NCBI GenBank assembly: GCA_964429195.1
Contig: CAYSBC010000066.1
Coordinates: forward strand, 1-9,578
Direction: 5' to 3'
From: JBBAFM01 sp041655415
Lineage (GTDB): Bacteria; Bacillota; Clostridia; Peptostreptococcales; JAAYPU01
DNA length: 9,578 bases
Shown: in pieces, positions 1 to 5,727 of the stretch
Layout: each line of letters opens with the position of its first letter
How positions within the stretch are numbered: position 1 is the first letter of the stretch
The notes under the pieces: generated by a model
Databases searched by the model: none
The model's input: the letters and a program-made list of their open reading frames with translations, nothing else
Told to the model about the DNA's origin: nothing
Made by a program: the position numbers and the translations under genes

Positions 1-15
1 GAAAGGATAATGATT

Positions 16-780
16 ATGATTAAAAAGGGCCTCATAATATTTACACTCTTTTTATTATGGACTATATTGGCAACTGCATGCAGTGAAACTAAACATGAAG
101 ATTATCAAAGATATACAAATGCAAACGAACATCTTTGGCAGGCGGATTCCATTTTTTTTGATTCTGAAATCAACATTGTTAGCAATATGAAAAATGGCGG
201 AGAGAGTTTTTCTATGCAGAAACTAGTAAGTTCAAAAAATATGAACTCTGAAGAGTTGATTAAAGAAATATACGAGGAGATATCTTTAAACAATGAAAAA
301 ACGAATTTTTCGGCTAAAGCGCAGATCTATTATCAAAACGAGGTATGTTATTACCATGACATATATAACAATCGACTTAGCAAAACAGATTTTGAAGAGA
401 ATAAAATGGCCGGCTATGATTCTCAATTTCAGATGGATTTTAAAGAAAGCGATATTATAGATATAAAATCAAGTCCTAATGAAACCGAGTTTAAGCTAAA
501 AGATTCTTCTGTTATTGAATTGGTCAAAACGGCTAATATAATAAATCCGGCCAACAATATAAATGACTATGCCATTAAAGATGTTCTTTTTGTTGTGAAA
601 TATAATAACAAAAATCAAATTGAGAAATATAACCTCCAGTTTAGTTTGGAAAATAATAATCTTACCACGCTATATCATATGATTTTTAAAGTGAATCAAG
701 TAGATGATGTTAAAATAGTTCCTCCAGACAATTTAGATGAATACAAATATGACAAGACTGTATCTTATGGATACCAATAA
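16..780 (+). CDS. Lipoprotein of unknown function, paralogue of the 2567-3364 gene
   Basis: The protein is about 254 aa. The ATG at 16 is preferred over the in-frame ATG at 10 because the AAAGGA at 2-7 sits 8 nt from 16 but only 2 nt from 10. Residues 1-22 form a lipoprotein signal peptide: KK, a hydrophobic run, then LATAC with Cys22 as the likely lipidated residue. The lipobox is slightly atypical, with Ala at -3. The rest is hydrophilic, with alternating beta-like stretches and no cysteine cluster or recognisable active site. It resembles the lipoprotein at 2567-3364 in an N-terminal EDYQ(R/K) segment followed by a helix-like stretch, and in a C-terminal P-x-(D/E)-x-L-D-x-Y motif. The length and layout recall DUF6612-like or LolA-like extracellular lipoproteins, but that is a shape-based guess. 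Its upstream region lies outside the window. The stop codon falls inside the ORF of the peptidase remnant that follows. Confidence 0.85.
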   Translation: MIKKGLIIFTLFLLWTILATACSETKHEDYQRYTNANEHLWQADSIFFDSEINIVSNMKNGGESFSMQKLVSSKNMNSEELIKEIYEEISLNNEKTNFSAKAQIYYQNEVCYYHDIYNNRLSKTDFEENKMAGYDSQFQMDFKESDIIDIKSSPNETEFKLKDSSVIELVKTANIINPANNINDYAIKDVLFVVKYNNKNQIEKYNLQFSLENNNLTTLYHMIFKVNQVDDVKIVPPDNLDEYKYDKTVSYGYQ

Positions 781-1108
781 GCCTATACCTACGACATGCA
801 GATTTGCAAGTACTAACGCTTTGGGAAATCCCCGAACCGGTCCAACATATAATACGAAACTTGCATATCGAGGTCAAATTAACTCGGGTAATCCCGTTTT
901 TGTAACTGTCAACAATGCGGCAGGAACCAGTCCTGGTTACCCAGATGGATTTCGCGATCATGCGATGACTGGGGTGGGGTACATGTTTTCAACTATAGAC
1001 GGAGATTACATTATCCTCCATACTACAAGTACCAGCGATGGGGATTTATACGTTGCTCTCTCCGCATCTACACTGGGAGATTATGCTTGGTGCTATTTTG
1101 AGAAGTAA
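737..1108 (+). pseudogene. C-terminal remnant of a C39-type cysteine peptidase-like protein
   Basis: This frame opens at 737, right after an in-frame TAG, and overlaps the end of the upstream lipoprotein gene in another frame. Protein-like sequence starts at about 780. Visible features are a strand of the type 'SGNPVFVTV' (about 850-910), then DHAMTGVGY (about 957-983), then a DYIILHTT strand. In C39 and C39-like peptidases the order is Cys, then (G/D)HxxTxVGY carrying the catalytic His, then a strand with Asp/Asn. The His part is present here. No SCGP/YCGP-type Cys motif and no signal peptide can be seen, so the N-terminal half is gone and activity is not expected. No ribosome site supports ATG 737 or ATG 767. 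It is likely the residue of a secreted protein replaced by the lipoprotein gene. An intact member of the same superfamily is at 4782-5663, but the two are not close copies. Confidence 0.6.
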
Positions 1109-1141
1109 GAGAAAATTGAATACTTGTATCCAGGAGTTAAC

Positions 1142-1594
1142 ATGATGGATAGGAAACCTGTAAGAATTACTTTTATCATATTGGGTATTTCGGTGATGGC
1201 AGCAATGATATTTTATGCGGCTTTGCCAACTATGGGAAACGTGATTGGCTTAGAGGGAATTCAAGCTGAAGATATTTCCAATATTAAATTTATAGTGACC
1301 AGAGAGCGCCAAGAAGCCTGGGTCTTAGATGATGCCAAAGTTATTGCGGAGACCATATCCTATTTTAATGGACTTAAAGCTGTTCCTGCATTGAGAACAG
1401 GCGGGGGGTCGTTAGTCTCTATGGATATTAATTTACTGGAACCTACCGGCAGCAGCGAAAATCAAATACGTATTACTATCTTTACCGAAAGACAGTACCA
1501 TGGTGCAAATGGGGCAAATTACTATGCATTGGGCAAAGTGAAGTCTTCTGCGCAGTGGGAAAAGATACTTGCGATGTGTTCAAAGAGTGAATAA
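1142..1594 (+). CDS. Membrane-anchored small extracytoplasmic protein, unknown function
   Basis: The start is ATG 1142 (or ATG 1145), with AGGAG at 1131-1135 at good spacing. This shortens the longest possible frame, which begins at 1124 with no ribosome site. The product is about 150 aa. One hydrophobic segment at residues 8-28 (after DRKPVR) acts as an uncleaved anchor or signal. It is followed by a roughly 115-aa soluble domain with alternating beta strands (IKFIVTRER, SMDINLLEP, IRITIF) and a C-terminal helix containing W and an ISKxxE-like run. The fold pattern resembles small beta-rich extracytoplasmic domains such as those named DUF5301, but I see no diagnostic residue. It stands between a peptidase remnant and a REP-rich intergenic region, with 33 nt to the upstream stop, so it may share that transcript. 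Function is not recognised. Confidence 0.75.
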   Translation: MMDRKPVRITFIILGISVMAAMIFYAALPTMGNVIGLEGIQAEDISNIKFIVTRERQEAWVLDDAKVIAETISYFNGLKAVPALRTGGGSLVSMDINLLEPTGSSENQIRITIFTERQYHGANGANYYALGKVKSSAQWEKILAMCSKSE

Positions 1595-1604
1595 GGTGAC
1601 GATT

Positions 1605-1656
1605 GGACGGTTTCTTGGCACGCACAGATGGATTAAACTGTGACGAAGAACCGTCC
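1605..1656 (+). repeat. REP-like long hairpin
   Basis: GGACGGTT (1605-1612) pairs with AACCGTCC (1649-1656). The stem continues with CTT (1614-1616) against AAG (1646-1648) across one bulged T, and an inner stem CACAG (1623-1627) against CTGTG (1638-1642). It lies 10 nt after the stop of the upstream gene. Paired GGGACGGTT/AACCGTCCC palindromes are characteristic of REP elements mobilised by Y1 (RAYT) transposases in many genomes. No transposase gene is in the window. There is no U-tract, so it is not a canonical intrinsic terminator. Confidence 0.7.
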
Positions 1657-1908
1657 CTAAGACCGTGTGGGTAAGATTATTTGATCACGCAATCACGGGC
1701 ACAGACCCCGTGTGTTATAAACCAATCATGGGGGCAGACCCGAAGTAACGGGGTAATTAGTTTTCAGCAAACCGCCCCTAGTGATCCCACCCTCCGTTAC
1801 CCAAGAATGAAAGAGATTAAGCCTACTTGTATAACGCACAAAGGAAGACATGATTGCCATCACCGAAAGCATAGCGTACCTGAAAAAATAATTTTAATAG
1901 AGTGTCAC

Positions 1909-1962
1909 AAAATGTCCTCCTGAAAACGTTCTATAGATAGAACAATTTCAAAGGAGGATTTT
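1909..1962 (+). promoter_or_regulatory. Conserved RNA hairpin A: terminator-like, sequesters an AAGGAGG
   Basis: The outer arm AAAA..TCCTCC (1909-1920) pairs with GGAGGA-TTTT (1953-1962). The middle arm TGAAA (1921-1925) pairs with TTTCA (1946-1950). The inner arm GTTCTAT (1928-1934) pairs with ATAGAAC (1937-1943) with only AG between. Compared with copy B, the T1921:A1950 pair becomes G:C, a compensatory double change that argues for a selected RNA structure. The 3' arm contains a perfect AAGGAGG and is followed by TTTT. It could therefore be a rho-independent (possibly bidirectional) terminator separating modules, or an element that masks a ribosome site. A possible TTG-started frame, 13 nt beyond the GGAGG and running into the leader core, is not maintained in copy B. 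Confidence 0.65.
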
Positions 1963-2014
1963 CATTAGCATTGGTAACAGGCTCGTTGTGGACACGGCTA
2001 TTTGATATTTTCTT

Positions 2015-2139
2015 AAATTGCTTGTCCCTTTTTGGCCTTCTCGTCACATATATAGGTAAAGGGGTTAGCAAATGGTTCTTTTATTGCTTTGCTTAGCATG
2101 GACGAAAGACGAAAGAAGGTGAAGCCGATGGGCAAATAA
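2015..2139 (+). promoter_or_regulatory. Conserved 5' leader, copy A
   Basis: The 54-bp core (2015-2068, beginning aaattgcttg and ending ggggttag) is the same as copy C (7327-7380) except for the last base, and differs from copy B (4591-4644) at two positions. About 45 nt downstream a second conserved motif follows, gaAGgaaGGTG(g/a)A(a/g)CCGATG plus an early TAA (2111-2139). In this copy ATG 2098 opens a 13-codon mini-ORF ending at TAA 2137. In all three places the pair precedes secreted-protein coding sequence. Here that is the fragment at 2140-2280 and then the signal-peptide gene at 2315. No convincing sigma-A promoter is visible directly upstream of the core. The core can be read as a short hydrophobic peptide (SLFGLLVTYIGKGV), but it varies too little to show codon-level selection. 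Confidence 0.6.
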
Positions 2140-2280
2140 CAGGATACCTATCCTGATGGAAGCCCTATCGTTGCGAGCGGCATTCTTCCACACACTGGTA
2201 CTATTTATCATCGTGTTGATGGAGTGCTCATTTATAAGATTGCACAATTCAGGGGTGACCTATATTATTATTTATGGTAG
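2140..2280 (+). pseudogene. C-terminal fragment of an unidentified protein
   Basis: Directly after the TAA of the leader mini-ORF (2137-2139), the same frame stays open for 46 codons to TAG 2278. Its protein-like content is DTYPDGSPIVASG, then HTGTIYHRVDGV, then a tyrosine-rich end (DLYYYLW). There is no start codon with a ribosome site and no signal peptide. Because the leader is normally followed by an intact secreted-protein gene, this is most simply the surviving 3' end of such a gene after an internal deletion. The family is not recognised. It also houses the promoter at 2240-2268. Confidence 0.45.
2240..2268 (+). promoter_or_regulatory. Sigma-A type promoter for the 2315/2567 genes
   Basis: TTGCAC (2240-2245), a 17-nt spacer, then TATTAT (2263-2268). 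This predicts a start near 2275, about 40 nt before ATG 2315. It lies within the decayed 2140-2280 fragment, so the following genes would not depend on the leader A transcript. Confidence 0.55.
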
Positions 2281-2314
2281 TTGATAGGGCCTGAGAAAAA
2301 GGGGGAAAAATAAA

Positions 2315-2557
2315 ATGACTAAAATTATTCGAATTTGCAGCTTGATATTTATTCTGTGCTTGTTATTCACATCGGCTTCATTTGCAGAAAGTAGGCCTCT
2401 TGTCACTGAAAAAAATGCTGTGACAATATATACAGGAGAAGTAGAAAACAAGCTAAATGAAGAGATTTCAAAATCTCCGTATAGAGTTACTTACGAAAAA
2501 GTTATTTATACAGAAATGTCGGTTAATAACTTGCATGATAGATTTTTTATACAGTGA
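2315..2557 (+). CDS. Small secreted protein, 80 aa, unknown
   Basis: ATG 2315 follows an AGGGGGAAAAATAAA stretch that serves as ribosome site. Residues 1-24 are a good Sec signal peptide: KIIR, a hydrophobic core, then SASFA with cleavage before Glu25. The mature part is only about 56 aa, charged (ESRPLVTEKN..., GEVENKLNEEISK) and ends abruptly in HDRFFIQ. It is not recognised. It may be a complete small secreted peptide or the N-terminal remnant of a longer one, since its end is unusual and the neighbourhood is full of truncated genes. The lipoprotein gene starts 9 nt downstream, so the two are very probably co-transcribed from the promoter at 2240-2268. Confidence 0.65.
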   Translation: MTKIIRICSLIFILCLLFTSASFAESRPLVTEKNAVTIYTGEVENKLNEEISKSPYRVTYEKVIYTEMSVNNLHDRFFIQ

Positions 2558-2566
2558 GAGGTAAAG

Positions 2567-3364
2567 ATGAAAAAAATAATCATAATAATGATCATCCTGC
2601 TATATGCCTTTAGCTTTATGGCCTGCGAGAGCGGCGGCCTCAATTCTGATAGTGCGAATCAGCTCAGTCTGTATGAGGACTATCAAAAAGCGTACAATGA
2701 ATATAAAAATCTAAGTGCCCTGTCTCTTTACGCTGAGTATACGGTAAAAGGAAAAGCAGATGGTGAAATCTACATTGACAATGAAACAGTTATTGATACC
2801 ACACAAATCAAAGCAGGGGAAGGAATGGTAGGACATACAAAGCAATTTACCCAATTCTATGAAAAAAATGTTTATGATGAATACATACGCCGTAGTTCCG
2901 AACAGTTTTATCGGGATGGCTACGTATATATAGAAATGTCAAACGTAGAAAAAGTAAAAATGGAATACCCAATACAGACAAAGCCGGAATTAGATTTCAT
3001 ATATCTGTTTGATTTTGACAAATCGATGATTAAGGAGCAATCAATTCAGAGCGACAAGTATGTCTTTGTTCTGGATGAGCAAAAAATTAGGCAGGAAGTG
3101 TTGGACAAGCTTTCTCATTTTTATATAGAAATTGAATCACTTGAGAATATTGATTTCCATTCTATTGTTTTTAGTGTCGCATTGGAAAATGGCGATATAG
3201 CCGCTACATCTCTGCGCTGTATGGGTACTACAAATCAGAATGACAGGCTCTTAGCGATTGAATTTTCTGCTGACATACGAGTAAAATCTACAGAGGGGCT
3301 GACAATAGACTTCCCTGAGGATCTGGATCTGTATCAGGAAATTTCATTAATGCCAGAGGAATGA
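2567..3364 (+). CDS. Lipoprotein of unknown function, paralogue of the 16-780 gene
   Basis: The protein is 265 aa. ATG 2567 is preceded by GAGAGG at about 6 nt. Residues 1-20 are a lipoprotein signal (KK, an isoleucine-rich core, SFMAC with Cys20 lipidated). An early helix contains YEDYQKAYNEYKNL (about 36-49). Beta-like strands follow (GEIYID, QFYRDGYVYIEM, SDKYVFVLDEQ, IRVKSTEGLTIDF), ending with FPEDLDLYQ. This helix plus repeated strands with a terminal P-E-D-L-D-x-Y is what the first lipoprotein also shows. The layout resembles DUF6612-like lipoproteins with a LolA/LppX-type beta sheet, where a ligand- or lipid-binding role is suspected but not established. Its stop overlaps the ATG of the next fragment by 4 nt (ATGA at 3361-3364). 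Confidence 0.85.
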   Translation: MKKIIIIMIILLYAFSFMACESGGLNSDSANQLSLYEDYQKAYNEYKNLSALSLYAEYTVKGKADGEIYIDNETVIDTTQIKAGEGMVGHTKQFTQFYEKNVYDEYIRRSSEQFYRDGYVYIEMSNVEKVKMEYPIQTKPELDFIYLFDFDKSMIKEQSIQSDKYVFVLDEQKIRQEVLDKLSHFYIEIESLENIDFHSIVFSVALENGDIAATSLRCMGTTNQNDRLLAIEFSADIRVKSTEGLTIDFPEDLDLYQEISLMPEE

Positions 3365-3534
3365 CAGGGGCGAGCACACAAGTTTTACACAATATGGGGA
3401 ATGAACAGAATCGAACTGTTTGGATAGTAGGCAATTATGAGTATGCTGTATTGGCAGAATTGAGGCTTGAGGCACATGGCTACTGCGAATCCCGGGTGGG
3501 TTTGGCTGGATATGAACTTTATCCGGTATTTTAA
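3361..3534 (+). pseudogene. Orphan C-terminal fragment or very small gene, 57 aa
   Basis: ATG 3361 overlaps the upstream stop as ATGA, and the frame runs to TAA 3532-3534. The product has TGASTQVLHN, then a strand TVWIVGNYEYAVL, then HGYCESRVGLAGYELYP and ends in F. It has no signal peptide and no ribosome site of its own. The compact, beta-rich end with aromatic residues looks like the last part of a secreted domain rather than a free-standing protein. The ATGA overlap could allow coupled translation, but this may be accidental. Family not recognised. The repeat unit starts 8 nt after its stop. Confidence 0.45.
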
Positions 3535-3541
3535 CTTATTA

Positions 3542-3574
3542 GAAGAATATATTTTGGTTTAAGATGTATTCTTC
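3542..3574 (+). other. Intergenic hairpin, copy 1
   Basis: GAAGAATATAT (3542-3552) pairs with ATGTATTCTTC (3564-3574) around an 11-nt loop. Copy 2 (8814-8846) has C at the position where this copy has T, so the pair changes from C-G to a U-G wobble and the 11-bp stem is kept in RNA. No U-tract follows, so it is more like an intercistronic or RNA-stability structure than a terminator. Confidence 0.55.
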
Positions 3575-3861
3575 TATATTGAGGGATTGAGGAAATCAAA
3601 GGGGATATTATGATTACAAAGAAAAACAGAACGTTATTTTTTCTGGTTGATCTATTTCTGGCAGCGCTTTTGTTGGTGGAATGCTACTTCTTTTATCTCT
3701 ATGCATGGAGGCGAACAGATGGAGGACTGTCTCTTTCCGCGTATTGGGCCATTCACAATTTAAGCATTTTACTATTTATATTGGGATTCCAACTGGAGCG
3801 CATCATTGATATCATCACCAATCGAAAAAGAATTTATCTTCGCTGTGAGACGCTGATATTG
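3542..3861 (+). repeat. Direct repeat, copy 1 (hairpin and 5' part of four-helix gene)
   Basis: This stretch matches 8814-9125. From the ATG at 3610 to 3861 (252 nt) I see no difference, and the encoded 84 residues are identical. The 5' part differs by one substitution in the hairpin (T3550 for C8822) and by an 8-nt tandem insertion in copy 1 (ttgaggga repeated). To the left the copies are unrelated: a secreted-protein fragment here, a membrane-protein fragment in copy 2. To the right copy 1 jumps into sequence that copy 2 only reaches at 9566. Confidence 0.92.
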
Positions 3862-3909
3862 GACCTAGACCCCTTGAATAGTTCCCATTTCTCCATCTTC
3901 CGCCATTGA
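3610..3909 (+). pseudogene. Truncated copy of the four-helix membrane protein
   Basis: The start is ATG 3610 with AAAGGGG a few nt upstream, as in the intact copy. Residues 1-84 are identical to the protein at 8874-9335 and include its first two transmembrane segments and the ER-rich loop. The frame then leaves the gene at about 3862 and adds 15 unrelated residues (DLDPLNSSHFSIFRH) before TGA 3907. Helices 3 and 4 are lost. The added tail comes from reading the downstream remnant in the wrong frame, so this is a deletion derivative rather than a designed fusion. Translation of a two-helix product is possible because the start region is intact. Confidence 0.85.
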
Positions 3910-4278
3910 AGCTTACAAGGTGTATTTAAGAAAGCGCTATGTCGAGATGGATTTGTTGCGAGAACTGGATGATCCATCTTCCGAAGAACTGAAGGATGAA
4001 ATTGTAAACGGGGATGTTCTTGAGCTTAAAGTAGGAATTCCAGCCTTGGCCTATTCGGAGGAGCCTGTTCCCATCTCTCTCTGGGTTGGTAAAGACACTT
4101 TAGTATTACTTAAGGTTGAGATCGACAAGTCTGTCGTTATGCAGCCCTTGATAAAACTGCAGCTCGCTCAAATGGGTTCGGACAACAGCAACCCTGAGAC
4201 CAGGTCATAAGGGCTTTGGAAACCTATGTAATTACCGGTATCGATGCCGCTCGGAAACCGCCTGTACCGGAAAGATAG
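3878..4278 (+). pseudogene. 5'-truncated, frameshifted gene, probably a lipoprotein
   Basis: The reading frame opens after TGA 3875-3877. It encodes SAIEAYKVYLRKRYVEMDLL, a DDPSSEELKDE helix, VLELKVGIPALAYSEEPVPISLWVG and LLKVEIDKSVVMQPLIKLQLAQM, then stops at TAA 4208. Immediately before that stop the neighbouring frame (open from 4198) continues as VIRALETYVITGIDAARKPPVPER to TAG 4276. The join reads naturally if one base was lost around 4195-4203, so the gene has both a missing 5' end and a frameshift. GTG 3920 has no good ribosome site. The 13-mer at 3864-3876, just before the remnant, also occurs at 9566-9578, just after the signal peptide of the lipoprotein gene starting at 9484 and in the same relative frame. 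This remnant is therefore very likely the body of that lipoprotein. Confidence 0.65.
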
Positions 4279-4480
4279 CTCCTTATTTGATGTGAGAGCA
4301 ACCCCTCCTAGGAATTTAATCCGTATCAAAACGCCGCGCAATCACGGGGACAGACCCCGTTTGTTATAAACCAATCATGGGGGCAGACCCGAAGGTTCGG
4401 AGTAATTTGAACAAACCGTGCCTAGTAATCCCACCCTCGTTATCCAGCTAAAATAATAAATAATTGGGAAAGCGTGTTAC

Positions 4481-4535
4481 AAAATGTCCTCCGGAAAACG
4501 TTCTATAGATAGAACTATTTCCAAGGAGGATTTTT
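4481..4535 (+). promoter_or_regulatory. Conserved RNA hairpin B: terminator-like, sequesters an AAGGAGG
   Basis: TCCTCC-GGAAA (4487-4497) pairs with TTTCC-(AA)-GGAGGA (4518-4530), enclosing GTTCTAT/ATAGAAC (4500-4506/4509-4515). AAAA (4481-4484) faces TTTTT (4531-4535). The GGAGGA arm followed by TTTTTATTT is a reasonable intrinsic terminator, and the A-rich 5' flank makes it potentially bidirectional. G4493:C4522 replaces the T:A pair of copy A, so the fold is conserved despite the change. Confidence 0.68.
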
Positions 4536-4590
4536 ATTTAGCATTGGTAGCAGGCTTTTTCTGAACATGGCAAAAATTTAATATTTTCTC

Positions 4591-4710
4591 AAATTGCTTG
4601 TCCCTTTTTGGCCTTCTCGTCACATATATAAATAAAGGGGTTAGTGAAATAGTTTTTTCACCGTTTTGTTCGATGAGTATGAAGGAAGGTGGAACCGATG
4701 TGGTAATAAC
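4591..4710 (+). promoter_or_regulatory. Conserved 5' leader, copy B
   Basis: The core is 4591-4644, with AA in place of the GG of copies A and C at 4631-4632. The motif GAAGGAAGGTGGAACCGATG then TGGTAA lies at 4681-4706. It leads into the C39 peptidase gene 72 nt later. The mini-ORF GTG-GAA-CCG-ATG-TGG-TAA is shared with copy C. A good TATAAT occurs at 4756-4761, but it lacks a -35 and would start transcription inside the ribosome site, so I do not count it as the promoter. Confidence 0.6.
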
Positions 4711-4781
4711 AACGGGGCACAGGACGTATTTAGGCCTAAAGAAAAGAAGAAAACTTATAATAAACAGAAAGGAGAAAAGAT

Positions 4782-5663
4782 ATGAATAGAAGTTTTATTG
4801 GAGTTTTAGTAGTAAGTATGATTTTATCATCTGCATTATCCGTGTTTGCAAATGATAAAATTGATACAACAACATTAGAAACTCCTCCGACTGTAGACGT
4901 GTCCATGCTTAAAAATATGAGTATGGAAGATATAATTGAACTGAATGAAAAATCCGTTATTGACAAAGACCTGTTAAGGGAGGCTTTATTAATTCAGGAG
5001 TGGGAGTCGTATTCAAATGACCCTGAATTTCAAAGACTATTGAATGAAGACCCTGAGGACGCCAATCGTATGATTGAGGAAAATGTAAATAACCAAATAG
5101 AATTCTTCTTTCAAGTAACGCCGAAGAGTTGGATTGGGGAGACGGAGGCCTGGAGTGCGGCCCCGTTAATACAACAATATAGCGAGAATTCATGTGGTCC
5201 ATGCTCTGCATTACAGGCGATTCTGGGATGGGGTGGTTCTGTGGCAGGTTCAGACAATGTCGCTAAACAAATAACCATTGAAAACGTTGTTCCCTCTCCT
5301 GCAAATGCATATGATCTTAGAATGCATATGAATGATGACTATAGCCCCCCAGAGTATATATCCGCAAAAAAAGGAAGCGAGATGACCGACTTGGCTTTTA
5401 AATGGACGCTTTTTAACAGCCTAATGTATGATGTTTCGCCGATACTTCATGCAATGACCGGACAATTATCATATTATAATGGACATAATAGTAGACATTA
5501 CATTTGCGTTCAGCGAGTTGACTTTGATAGTTCAAACCCAGTACGGTTGAGAGATTGCAATTGGAGATCCGAATATTTTGGAAGTCATTATGTGACTCTT
5601 GCTGATGCTAAAGCAGCGGTAAGCCAGCCTGACAGATACTTGTTAGCAGCAAAAATGTTATAG
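4782..5663 (+). CDS. Secreted C39-family cysteine peptidase-like protein
   Basis: The protein is 293 aa. ATG 4782 lies 7 nt after AAAGGAG (4768-4774). Residues 1-24 are a Sec signal peptide (cleavage after VFA). Residues 25 to about 125 are an acidic, helix-rich region (SMEDIIELNEKSV, DPEFQRLLNEDPED) resembling a propeptide. The C-terminal half carries the C39/papain-like order: Gln131/132, then NSCGPCSALQAILGW with the presumed nucleophile Cys138; RHYICVQRVD with His239; and RDCNW with Asp258/Asn260. All catalytic positions appear present, so it may be active outside the cell. The C39_2-type family includes stand-alone secreted proteases and inactive relatives. The substrate is unknown here, and cleavage of a neighbouring secreted peptide is only conjecture. 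It is preceded by leader B and followed by a 15-bp hairpin and a lipoprotein gene. Confidence 0.8.
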   Translation: MNRSFIGVLVVSMILSSALSVFANDKIDTTTLETPPTVDVSMLKNMSMEDIIELNEKSVIDKDLLREALLIQEWESYSNDPEFQRLLNEDPEDANRMIEENVNNQIEFFFQVTPKSWIGETEAWSAAPLIQQYSENSCGPCSALQAILGWGGSVAGSDNVAKQITIENVVPSPANAYDLRMHMNDDYSPPEYISAKKGSEMTDLAFKWTLFNSLMYDVSPILHAMTGQLSYYNGHNSRHYICVQRVDFDSSNPVRLRDCNWRSEYFGSHYVTLADAKAAVSQPDRYLLAAKML

Positions 5664-5672
5664 CTATACAGC

Positions 5673-5707
5673 CAATCATAGAGGAGGGTTTTCCTCCTCT
5701 ATGATTG
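5673..5707 (+). terminator. Strong 15-bp hairpin after the C39 gene
   Basis: CAATCATAGAGGAGG (5673-5687), loop GTTTT, and CCTCCTCTATGATTG (5693-5707) make a perfect 15-bp stem. It starts 9 nt after the peptidase stop. There is no run of T after the stem, so termination would be imperfect. It may act as a partial terminator or a 3' stabiliser. The 3' arm contains the in-frame ATG 5701 of the next gene, which argues against that ATG as start. Confidence 0.6.
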
Positions 5708-5727
5708 CTATGAAGGGGGATGTTACG

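Larger units (their letters stand above)
1689..2139 (+). repeat. Duplicated intergenic block, copy A (REP pair, hairpin, leader)
   Basis: This non-coding stretch matches 4338-4710 in the same order. A 58-bp REP segment (1689-1746) has two mismatches to copy B. It is followed by a diverged AAACCG..CCTAG..ATCCCACCC stretch (to about 1803), then roughly 95 bp not shared with copy B, then a near-identical hairpin (1909-1962), the leader core (2015-2068) and a Shine-Dalgarno/mini-ORF motif (2111-2139). The REP segment holds two half-similar units, each CAATCA-(C/T)-GGG-nn-CAGACCC. In this copy the first one reads ACGGGCACAGACCCCGT, with one change that weakens the palindrome. No gene is supported in this stretch. 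The open frame at 1681-1923 runs over the repeat and the hairpin arm and lacks a start site. Confidence 0.8.
4338..4710 (+). repeat. Duplicated intergenic block, copy B (REP pair, hairpin, leader)
   Basis: This is the second copy of the block at 1689-2139. The REP segment is at 4338-4395. Its first unit is a clean palindrome, ACGGGG-ACAGA-CCCCGT (4344-4360), and its second unit is the weaker GGGGGCAGACCC form. A roughly 45-bp conserved stretch, the hairpin (4481-4535), the leader core (4591-4644) and the Shine-Dalgarno/mini-ORF motif (4681-4710) follow. The block follows the broken lipoprotein remnant and precedes the C39 peptidase gene. The short interval 4279-4337 shows nothing recognisable. 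No gene is supported between 4279 and 4781. The 63-codon TTG-started frame at 4598-4789 overlaps the peptidase start, but it reads across the leader and has no equivalent in copies A and C. Confidence 0.8.

Noticed and set aside
1681..1923. 80-codon + strand open frame across the REP pair and hairpin arm
   Set aside because: It starts on TTG without a ribosome site, runs over palindromic repeats, and the homologous block at 4338 does not keep the frame.
2015..2068. TATATA in the leader core as a -10 box
   Set aside because: No -35-like hexamer lies at 16-18 nt spacing in any of the three copies, so the conserved core is not explained as a sigma-A promoter.
1689..4395. CRISPR array
   Set aside because: The repeated units are paired palindromes at two distant places, with no regularly spaced array and no cas genes.
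4598..4789. 63-codon frame in leader B overlapping the peptidase start (possible coupled leader peptide)
   Set aside because: The equivalent frame stops after about 25 codons in copies A and C and the core shows no synonymous-only variation. I treat it as leader RNA, not a gene.
5701..5727. Upstream ATGs (5701, 5710) as start of the propeller lipoprotein
   Set aside because: ATG 5701 is in the 3' arm of the 15-bp hairpin and neither has a ribosome site. ATG 5728 does, and it begins a standard lipoprotein signal.
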